From Candidatus Uhrbacteria bacterium (GTDB lineage: Bacteria > Patescibacteriota > Patescibacteriia > 2-12-FULL-60-25): a DNA stretch of 21,194 bases. The notes under the pieces are model-generated. The model worked only from the letters and a program-made list of their open reading frames with translations, was not told the origin of the DNA and made no database searches. Positions within the stretch are counted from its first letter, which is position 1, and every line of letters begins with the position of its first letter. This document shows positions 14,308 through 19,336 of the stretch, piece by piece. The stretch lies in the NCBI GenBank assembly GCA_009691315.1, contig SICT01000009.1, forward strand, positions 1 through 21,194. Direction: 5' to 3'. The position numbers were made by a program, and so were the translations under genes.

Positions 14308-14328
14308 ATGAAAATAAAAAATTTATGA
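14308..14328 (+). CDS. Six-codon leader mini-ORF overlapping lexA
   Basis: ATG AAA ATA AAA AAT TTA TGA encodes MKIKNL. Its ATG lies at the predicted transcription start, so it would be translated as a leaderless ORF. Its stop overlaps the lexA start as ATGA, so lexA could be translated by reinitiation. No Shine-Dalgarno sequence precedes lexA. Confidence 0.4.
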   Translation: MKIKNL

Positions 14329-14948
14329 CAGCTGCACTACTGACACCGAAACAAAAAGAAGTGCTGGACTATATCGTGAGTTTTATCAACGATCGAGGTT
14401 ATGCACCTTCTTATCGGGAAATCGCTGATGGACTTGAGCTCGCTTCTCCTTCGACCGTTCACGCTCACATTCAAGCGCTGCGTTTGCGCGGATATCTGCG
14501 GGGCAGCGAATCATCAGGCGGAGCCAGAGAACTCGAACCAACAGATAAAGCCGTGCGTTGGGGAAAAAGTGTTTTATTGCCGTTGAAAGGGTTTATTACG
14601 GCCGGAAAACCGGTGGAAGCAATCGAAGAGCAAGAAACGATGGCAGTGCCGGTTGATCTTGTGCCTGATTCAGCAAATTCCTATGTTTTGAGGGTTAAAG
14701 GCGAATCCATGATTGATGAGGGAATTTTGGATGGTGATTATGTGATCGTCGAGCGTAATCCTTCTCCAAAAAATGGAGATGTGGTGGTTGCTTTGCTTGA
14801 TAATGCTTACGTCACCCTTAAAAAGTTTTATCGCGAACGTGGCCGCATCCGTCTTCAACCAGCTAATAAAAGCATGAAACCAATTTATTGTTACGATCCC
14901 CTGATTCAAGGGGTTGTGAGGGGAGTCATTCGAACTTTTAGAAATTAA
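14325..14948 (+). CDS. lexA: SOS repressor LexA
   Basis: LexA represses DNA-damage genes and cleaves itself when bound by RecA filaments. The 207-residue product has the N-terminal winged-helix DNA-binding domain (about 1-70, LTPKQKEVLDYIVSFINDRG, SYREIADGLELASPSTVHAHI). The cleavage site is Ala93-Gly94 in FITAGKP. The S24 peptidase domain has catalytic Ser128 (KGESMID) and Lys166 (AYVTLKKFY). All key residues are present, so it should be active. The recognition helix SPSTVHAHIQAL is of standard type. The promoter carries a candidate operator, indicating autoregulation. Three plus-strand genes follow with gaps of 14, 6 and 6 bases, probably as one operon. Confidence 0.96.
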   Translation: MTAALLTPKQKEVLDYIVSFINDRGYAPSYREIADGLELASPSTVHAHIQALRLRGYLRGSESSGGARELEPTDKAVRWGKSVLLPLKGFITAGKPVEAIEEQETMAVPVDLVPDSANSYVLRVKGESMIDEGILDGDYVIVERNPSPKNGDVVVALLDNAYVTLKKFYRERGRIRLQPANKSMKPIYCYDPLIQGVVRGVIRTFRN

Positions 14949-14962
14949 GGCGAAGAGGTGCT

Positions 14963-16009
14963 ATGATCGGATGTATGTCAGAGTGGCCTCCACAAGCATT
15001 GCCTAAGCCCATTGATTTACGATCTATTGTGAATGAGATTCTCCCGTACGATCACCCGAAATTGAAAGAGAGAATCAAGGGAGCGTCACATGTTTTGGAA
15101 TATGAGCTTGGTGATCAGCATTTGGTTTTTTTTGGTGCCAAGCATACGAATGATCCAGCTAGTCCGATGTTGGTTCAATTACAAGCCAAACTAGATCAAT
15201 TTTTGAAGACCGAAACAAAAGAGAGGGTCGTATTGATGATTGAGGGGATGCACGGGGATGAATTTAATCTCGAGGATTGTCTGAAACATATTGCAACCCA
15301 TGAAGATGCCGTCAGTCGCTATGGAGAAAAAGGTTTGCTGTTATGCGCGGCGCGAGATCGAGGCCTTACTATCAAGTCTCCCGAAGCACCTGAAGAATCG
15401 CTCGTTCAAGAAATGTTGGATCGTGGATTTGAAAGAGAAGAAATCGCATTATTTTTGGTTTTACGCGGATTTACCTCAACGATTGGGCGGCAGATGGATC
15501 CGAGATCCAGGTCAGATTCTCAGGAGGATTGGTTGATGGCATGCGCGCGTGAGTTTTATCATATCCAAGAATTGACAGGAGTTACGTGGATTCGATCGAT
15601 AAAATCAGAAAAAGAGATATCATCCCTCTTGCAAGATCAACCTGCTTTTCACGAATATATCACCCGTGTCGTGACGGAATTTATGGCGGGAGTAAATGCA
15701 GAGTTCAAGAGATTGCCTGGAATGAAGAAAAAGCTACTGATTCCATCTATGAAAGCTTTGCTTGATCGAGATCAAACGCAGATCCCGATCAAGGATGTGA
15801 ACGCCTTTTTTGATCCAGTGGATCCAAGGAAAACTCATTCGGCTATCAATCAAATTTCTGCGGCATGGAATATGAGTCGTGACGAATACCTTGTCCGGCA
15901 AATGGCGAGAGTGTTGGATCAAAAGAAAAGCATTTTTATCGTTTTTGGTGGGAGTCACGCCATTGCCATTGAACCAGCGCTCGAGAAGCTGATGGCGGCC
16001 CATGTGTAA
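14963..16009 (+). CDS. TraB/Tiki/EreA-like domain protein
   Basis: The 348-residue cytoplasmic product shows sparse motifs of the EreA/ChaN/TraB-Tiki superfamily: a first His in VFFGAKHT (H61), an acidic LMIEG (E94) and a final strand-turn FIVFGGSHA with H332 near the C-terminus. Members are metal-dependent hydrolases or proteases, and several are unassigned. The assignment rests on motif spacing by eye and is tentative. The GAAGAGG before ATG 14963 supports that start; ATG 14975 (MSEW) is an alternative. It lies 14 bases after lexA and 6 bases before the next gene, so it is probably co-regulated with LexA. There is no signal peptide. Confidence 0.65.
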   Translation: MIGCMSEWPPQALPKPIDLRSIVNEILPYDHPKLKERIKGASHVLEYELGDQHLVFFGAKHTNDPASPMLVQLQAKLDQFLKTETKERVVLMIEGMHGDEFNLEDCLKHIATHEDAVSRYGEKGLLLCAARDRGLTIKSPEAPEESLVQEMLDRGFEREEIALFLVLRGFTSTIGRQMDPRSRSDSQEDWLMACAREFYHIQELTGVTWIRSIKSEKEISSLLQDQPAFHEYITRVVTEFMAGVNAEFKRLPGMKKKLLIPSMKALLDRDQTQIPIKDVNAFFDPVDPRKTHSAINQISAAWNMSRDEYLVRQMARVLDQKKSIFIVFGGSHAIAIEPALEKLMAAHV

Positions 16010-16015
16010 TTTTTT

Positions 16016-16420
16016 ATGGAATTTGAAGTGCCCGAAGTAAAAAAATCATCTCCACATAAGAAGATAAAGTTTGTGATCTGCATGTTTTTTATTATGTTGA
16101 TGGTGTTTGCGTTTTTGAAAATTCGAGAGCTGTCGGATCCGGGGCGGGATGACCCCGCCCCTACGACAATGACAACAGTAACCACGACTCAAGATCAGCT
16201 TGATCAAATCCGCATTGGGGCTTTCGTAGCCGCATTGATCTCAGTGCCACCAGGCCAACCCTCTGTTGAATATGTATCTGATACCATCACCCTCAAAAAA
16301 TTGAATCCAATCTTTTATCAAGATGTGGCACGCGGTGATTGGGTTGTGACGTATTCAACCTTCGTCGTGATTTACCGTCCAGGCGAAAACAAGATAGTGA
16401 ATTTATTGCCAATAAAATAA
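16016..16420 (+). CDS. Small single-pass membrane protein, function unknown
   Basis: The 134-residue product has a Lys-rich N-terminus, one transmembrane helix (about 18-35), a short linker and an extracytoplasmic C-terminal domain of about 75 residues. The linker residues 42-49 are encoded by a palindromic DNA repeat (16141-16161), so this spacer was probably lengthened by repeat insertion. The C-terminal part (LKKLNPIFYQDVARGDWVVTYSTFVVIYRPGENKIVNLLPI) looks beta-rich and matches no family I know. It lies in the lexA operon, 6 bases after the TraB-like gene and 6 before the EndoQ homologue. The membrane location is odd for a DNA-damage operon. Confidence 0.75.
   Translation: MEFEVPEVKKSSPHKKIKFVICMFFIMLMVFAFLKIRELSDPGRDDPAPTTMTTVTTTQDQLDQIRIGAFVAALISVPPGQPSVEYVSDTITLKKLNPIFYQDVARGDWVVTYSTFVVIYRPGENKIVNLLPIK
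16141..16161. repeat. GC-rich palindromic repeat inside a coding region
   Basis: GGGGCGGG and CCCGCCCC (16154-16161) form an eight-base perfect stem around a five-base loop. It is much more GC-rich than the surrounding gene. It resembles the dispersed GTAGGGGCGGG..ATCCCGCCCC palindromes I remember from many bacterial genomes, and the element at 14215-14242. Confidence 0.7.
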
Positions 16421-16426
16421 GTGGTT

Positions 16427-17662
16427 ATGCGTATTGTCACCGATTTCCACTTGCATTCCAAATGGTCCCGGGCTTGCTCGAAAGAGTTGACCATCAAAAA
16501 TATTGCCAAGTGGTGCGAGCGGAAAGGCATTCAATTTGTTGGGACGTCTGATTTTACTCATCCTGCTTGGCGTGAAGAGATTGAGCGTGAGCTAGAGGAA
16601 ATCGCGCCTGGAACATTTAAACTCAAGAACGAGACATCTCCGACACGATTTTTATTGGCCACAGAACTGTCATCAATTTATAAACGTCATGGCAAGGTTA
16701 GGCGTGTTCACAATCTTGTTTTATGTTCGAGTCTGGCTGCTGTTGATCGTCTGATTGATGCATTGAATAAACGAGGGTGTAATTTAAAAAGCGACGGTCG
16801 GCCTATCATTGGTTTGGATTCGGAAGAGCTTCTCAAATACGTGCGTGAAGCTGATGAGAAGGGGATGTTGATTCCGGCGCATGCTTGGACACCCTGGTTT
16901 GCGGTGTTTGGTTCGCAATCAGGTTTTGATTCGTTGGAAGAATGTTTTGGTGAGATGGCAAAATATATTCCTGCTATTGAAACAGGATTATCATCTGATC
17001 CAAAAATGAATTGGAGGCTCAGTCAACTTGATAAGGTTTTTTTAGTATCGAATTCCGATGCGCACTCGCTTGATAAACTTGGTCGTGAAGCAAATGTGTT
17101 TGAGATGAAGGAGCCGAGTTTCATGGAGCTTCACCGCATCTTAACAGAGCATGATCGTTCAAAGTTTGTTGAAACCATTGAATTTTTTCCAGAAGAAGGA
17201 AAATATCACGTGGACGGGCATCGTGCATGTAAGTTCTGGTGTGAACCCGCGCAAACGAAAAAAATAAAAGGGTTGTGTCCTAAATGTGGCAAGCCGCTCG
17301 TGATCGGCGTACTGAATCGTATTGATGCGCTCGCTGATCGCGCAAACGATCCTCCGCCCACAAACGCAGTCCCTTTTAGATCAATCATCCCATTGTCGGA
17401 ATTGGTCGGTGAGGCATTGGGAGTTGGTCCGCAATCAAAGAAAGTGAGAGCCGAACTCGATCGTTTGGTACAGGATGGGCGGTCAGAATTTGGCATTTTA
17501 TTAGATATTCCTGAGGTGGAATTGGCTCGCATGACTCAGCCGGAGATTGTCGAAGCGATTCGGCGGATGCGTGCAGGGGAGGTCAATATCCGCCCTGGAT
17601 ACGATGGGGAATTTGGAGTGATTGCGGTTATGGGCGATCATGCCAAGATGCTGAAGGAGTAG
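16427..17662 (+). CDS. Endonuclease Q family protein (PHP domain)
   Basis: EndoQ, characterised in Thermococcales and later in some bacteria, nicks DNA 5' of deoxyuridine, hypoxanthine, xanthine and abasic sites. The 411-residue product opens with the PHP metal motif D6-F-H8-L-H10, followed by TSDFTHP (40-46), E80, H95, H152 (PAHAWTPWF) and SNSDAH (208-213). From about residue 252 comes EFFPEEGKYHVDGHRAC, then the zinc ligands C268-x3-C272 and C284-x2-C287 (CPKCGKPL), then VLNRIDALADR. These features and the length are those of EndoQ rather than PHP phosphatases or polymerase PHP domains. A GTG at 16421 is an alternative start. It is the last gene of the lexA operon, suggesting DNA-damage induction. 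Confidence 0.88.
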   Translation: MRIVTDFHLHSKWSRACSKELTIKNIAKWCERKGIQFVGTSDFTHPAWREEIERELEEIAPGTFKLKNETSPTRFLLATELSSIYKRHGKVRRVHNLVLCSSLAAVDRLIDALNKRGCNLKSDGRPIIGLDSEELLKYVREADEKGMLIPAHAWTPWFAVFGSQSGFDSLEECFGEMAKYIPAIETGLSSDPKMNWRLSQLDKVFLVSNSDAHSLDKLGREANVFEMKEPSFMELHRILTEHDRSKFVETIEFFPEEGKYHVDGHRACKFWCEPAQTKKIKGLCPKCGKPLVIGVLNRIDALADRANDPPPTNAVPFRSIIPLSELVGEALGVGPQSKKVRAELDRLVQDGRSEFGILLDIPEVELARMTQPEIVEAIRRMRAGEVNIRPGYDGEFGVIAVMGDHAKMLKE

Positions 17663-17683
17663 CAGGCGAGTTTATTGTAAAAG

Positions 17684-17706
17684 AATCCTTCGATTTCACT
17701 CAGGAT
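17684..17706. repeat. ATCCTTCGA..CTCAGGAT palindromic repeat
   Basis: ATCCT (17685-17689) and AGGAT (17702-17706) flank a spacer of 12 bases. From memory, almost the same sequence (ATCCTTCGACTTCGCTCAGGAT type) is a scattered repeat in many bacterial genomes. It follows the EndoQ gene. Confidence 0.6.
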
Positions 17707-17711
17707 AAATA

Positions 17712-17738
17712 AATCCCCCAACCGGGGGTTAGGGGATT
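17712..17738. terminator. Hairpin between convergent genes, possible terminator
   Basis: AATCCCC-c-AACC / GGTT-a-GGGGATT with a three-base loop (one mismatch). It lies between the end of EndoQ (+) and the end of the Lys-rich peptide gene (-). The T run is weak on both strands, so a repeat element is also possible. Confidence 0.5.
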
Positions 17739-17764
17739 CCTCCTCACAAGGAACAAAAAGAAAA

Positions 17765-17839
17765 TTAACGCTTCTTTTTCTTTCCGCCTGCCTTTTTCTT
17801 CGCGACTTTCTTTGTTTTCTTCACGGCTTTCTTTTTCAT
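17765..17839 (-). CDS. 24-residue Lys-rich basic peptide
   Basis: The ORF encodes a 24-residue peptide of Met, 14 Lys, one Arg and a few Ala, Val, Gly and Thr, in the order MKKKAVKKTKKVAKKKAGG then KKKKR. The composition resembles the Lys/Ala tails of bacterial histone H1-like proteins, and the size suggests a nucleic-acid-binding peptide. It is supported by a Shine-Dalgarno sequence (AAAGGAG, 17856-17850), an extended -10 promoter upstream (17942-17934), and a hairpin downstream. There is no neighbour on the same strand. A degraded remnant is possible, but the clean start, stop and control signals argue for a real gene. Binding of nucleic acid is inferred from charge only. Confidence 0.6.
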   Translation of the reverse strand: MKKKAVKKTKKVAKKKAGGKKKKR

Positions 17840-17897
17840 GGTTATCACACTCCTTTCTTTTTAGTCGCTCCAATAAATATCAGAGTCGATGCTCGCT

Positions 17898-17915
17898 GTG
17901 ATGTGCGCACATCAC
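17898..17915. promoter_or_regulatory. 18-base perfect palindrome in the peptide leader
   Basis: GTGATGTGCGCACATCAC is fully self-complementary with no spacer. It lies within the about 88-base leader between the predicted start (about 17927) and the peptide ATG. It could be an operator for a dimeric regulator or a leader hairpin. Confidence 0.5.
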
Positions 17916-17933
17916 CAAACGATCATGCAAGAA

Positions 17934-17942
17934 ATTATAACA
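17934..17942 (-). promoter_or_regulatory. Extended -10 promoter of the Lys-rich peptide gene
   Basis: TG-t-TATAAT on the minus strand. TTGACA (17966-17961) lies 21 bases upstream, too far for an ideal -35, but an extended -10 can do without it. Confidence 0.65.
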
Positions 17943-18051
17943 CATATTATTGTTTTTGTGTGTCAAGTGAAAGAAAATAAAATGTCAAGAGACAGAAAGT
18001 GCCTGTGGAAAATTTTTTATTGAGACGGAATTATCTGGAGCTCCTCACATC

Positions 18052-18080
18052 TTGACAAACAAAAATAGTTCTGACATAGT
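18052..18080 (+). promoter_or_regulatory. Promoter of the RRM protein gene
   Basis: TTGACA (18052-18057), a 17-base spacer and CATAGT (18075-18080), with TG one base before it (extended -10). The predicted start near 18087 leaves a leader of about 116 bases. Confidence 0.6.
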
Positions 18081-18170
18081 ATCCGCGGATAGTACGTGCG
18101 AAGGTCCGCCAATTTAGGTCGAAGTGTGGGTCATGCGCAGACGAGTATCCCTTAGATTCATTGATATGAG

Positions 18171-18189
18171 GTTCTGAGAATATCAGAAC
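18171..18189 (+). promoter_or_regulatory. Leader hairpin before the RRM gene
   Basis: GTTCTGA, loop GAATA and TCAGAAC form a seven-pair perfect hairpin ending 13 bases before the ATG at 18203. It occupies the place of a Shine-Dalgarno sequence, which is absent. It may control translation. Confidence 0.55.
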
Positions 18190-18202
18190 TTCACACGCTC
18201 GC

Positions 18203-18472
18203 ATGCCCACAAAGTTGTTTGTCGGAGGCATCCCTTTCCGCACGTCGGAAGAGGAGCTCCGCCAGCTTTTTTCACAGGCAGGAGAAGTGGTTTCCGTGTT
18301 CATCCCAATGGACCGAGAAACTCAGCGTCCACGCGGATTCGCCTTCGTTGAGATGGCGGATGACGCGGCAGCGGACAAGGCGATTTCGATGTTTGATGGC
18401 TCCGATATGGGAGGCCGTCGCATCGCGGTCAACAAAGCCCGCCCGATGGAAGCTCGCGCTCCTCGCATGTAA
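18203..18472 (+). CDS. RRM-type RNA-binding protein
   Basis: The 89-residue product is a single RNA recognition motif: RNP2 as KLFVGGIPF (residues 4-12), RNP1 as RGFAFVEM (44-51), plus GSDMGGRRIAVNKARP as the last strand and tail. The conserved aromatic positions on the RNA face (F6, F46, F48) are present. Such single-RRM proteins occur in cyanobacteria and many other bacteria, where some respond to cold. It has a basic C-terminal tail (EARAPRM) but no glycine-rich extension. The gene has its own promoter, a long structured leader and a strong terminator. The structured leader suggests autoregulation or temperature control, but this is inference. Confidence 0.93.
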   Translation: MPTKLFVGGIPFRTSEEELRQLFSQAGEVVSVFIPMDRETQRPRGFAFVEMADDAAADKAISMFDGSDMGGRRIAVNKARPMEARAPRM

Positions 18473-18488
18473 TTGAGAAAAACAACAG

Positions 18489-18524
18489 CTCCCTCGACTT
18501 CGGTCGGGGGAGTTTTTGTTTTTG
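18489..18524 (+). terminator. Rho-independent terminator of the RRM gene
   Basis: CTCCCTCGAC, loop TTCG and GTCGGGGGAG form a ten-pair stem (one T-G pair), followed by TTTTTGTTTTTG. Confidence 0.9.
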
Positions 18525-18533
18525 AATCTGAAT

Positions 18534-18550
18534 TTGGGGCCAGACCCCAA
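18534..18550. repeat. TTGGGGCCAGACCCCAA palindromic repeat
   Basis: Six-base arms (TTGGGG/CCCCAA) around CCAGA. From memory, TTGGGGTCTGACCCCAA-like sequences are a widespread dispersed repeat in bacteria. It lies between the RRM terminator and the next gene. Confidence 0.55.
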
Positions 18551-18651
18551 TTGACATGCAGAAAGATACCTCACTTGACAGCGGCCTTGTCTAAGGGTGT
18601 CGGGGGGGGGTAGCATGGAGGGAATCAATAAATTTATTTTTTTGAAGAACT
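18551..18651 (+). other. Upstream region of the AT-rich gene, with a G9 run
   Basis: Two TTGACA motifs occur (18551-18556 and 18575-18580), but no -10 box at a normal distance follows either. A run of nine G lies at 18602-18610, and AATAAATTTATT near the gene is palindromic. There is no recognisable Shine-Dalgarno sequence. The promoter is uncertain. Confidence 0.4.
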
Positions 18652-19212
18652 ATGTCAAAGGAACAATATCAGCCAACGCCAGACGAGATGCGGGCCGCAG
18701 AGCAATCCATGTCGCATGAGCAAAGACAGCAGAGTAATACGCGTGAGCAAAATAAACATTCAGAAGCTCTTGCTAAAATTTTATTAGAACATCCAGAAGT
18801 CCTTACTGAAATTCTTAAAACACCGCTTACTCCAGAAATGTTAGTTGTGTTTGCTCAGAATATAGAAACTCCTTCGGGCAATGTTTTTGTAACATATGAA
18901 AAAATAGATGGTAGTGCACACCACGATCCTTGTAAAACATTAAAATTATGGATAGATGAACCTAGGTTTAATGGTGGATTAGTGGTACCGGGGCTTAGTA
19001 GTGCATTAGTTAAATCAGAAACGAAAGGAAAAGTTGGTTTTGGTGGTATTGGGGACTTGCCTAAAAATATGGAGCGTGCTTTAGCAACATTGGAAAATAC
19101 AATGAAATTAATTAAACGAGAAGAATCAGAAATACAAAAGCTTAGCAGATTTGATGAAGCACAAGCCGCCCTTTATGTTTTTAGAACTCATGACAAGAAA
19201 AAAGATAAGTAA
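18652..19212 (+). CDS. Unknown protein with atypical AT-rich coding
   Basis: The 186-residue product is soluble. Residues 1-45 are very polar, rich in Gln, Glu, Ser and His (EQSMSHEQRQQSNTREQNKH), and probably disordered. Residues 48-115 form an alpha/beta region with VVFAQNIETPSGNVFVTYEKID. A Gly-rich stretch KVGFGGIGDLP (about 125-136) precedes two C-terminal helices, and the end is KKKDK. No family is recognised. Coding is visibly AT-richer, with many TTA and AAA codons, than in the neighbours, which may mean recent transfer. The gene stands alone between an RRM terminator and a strong palindromic terminator shared with gatB. Confidence 0.7.
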   Translation: MSKEQYQPTPDEMRAAEQSMSHEQRQQSNTREQNKHSEALAKILLEHPEVLTEILKTPLTPEMLVVFAQNIETPSGNVFVTYEKIDGSAHHDPCKTLKLWIDEPRFNGGLVVPGLSSALVKSETKGKVGFGGIGDLPKNMERALATLENTMKLIKREESEIQKLSRFDEAQAALYVFRTHDKKKDK

Positions 19213-19226
19213 AGCGTGGGATCCCC

Positions 19227-19264
19227 CACACAAAAATCCCTCCAATTGGAGGGATTTTTGTGTG
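19227..19264. terminator. 38-base perfect palindrome, bidirectional terminator
   Basis: Perfect arms of 19 bases without a spacer, with central TCCAATTGGA, GGGA/TCCC and AAAAA/TTTTT parts. It lies between the convergent gene at 18652 and gatB, and both strands show a T run. Formation of the hairpin in RNA is certain by pairing; use as terminator is inferred. A second small palindrome (GAGAGAATATTCTCTC, 19307-19322) lies before the gatB stop codon. Confidence 0.85.
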
Positions 19265-19336
19265 TCTGCATCCAACTTGGTTAATTTCAGATTGGTTGTC
19301 TTGGGTGAGAGAATATTCTCTCTTTAATTCTCTTTT

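Noticed and set aside
18171..18189. Second LexA box before the RRM gene
   Set aside because: GTTC..GAAC here is an inverted repeat with an 11-base gap, matching neither the GTTC-N7-GTTC nor the GAAC-N4-GTTC operator.
18551..18616. Promoter for the gene at 18652 built on the two TTGACA motifs
   Set aside because: No acceptable -10 box lies 16-18 bases after either motif.
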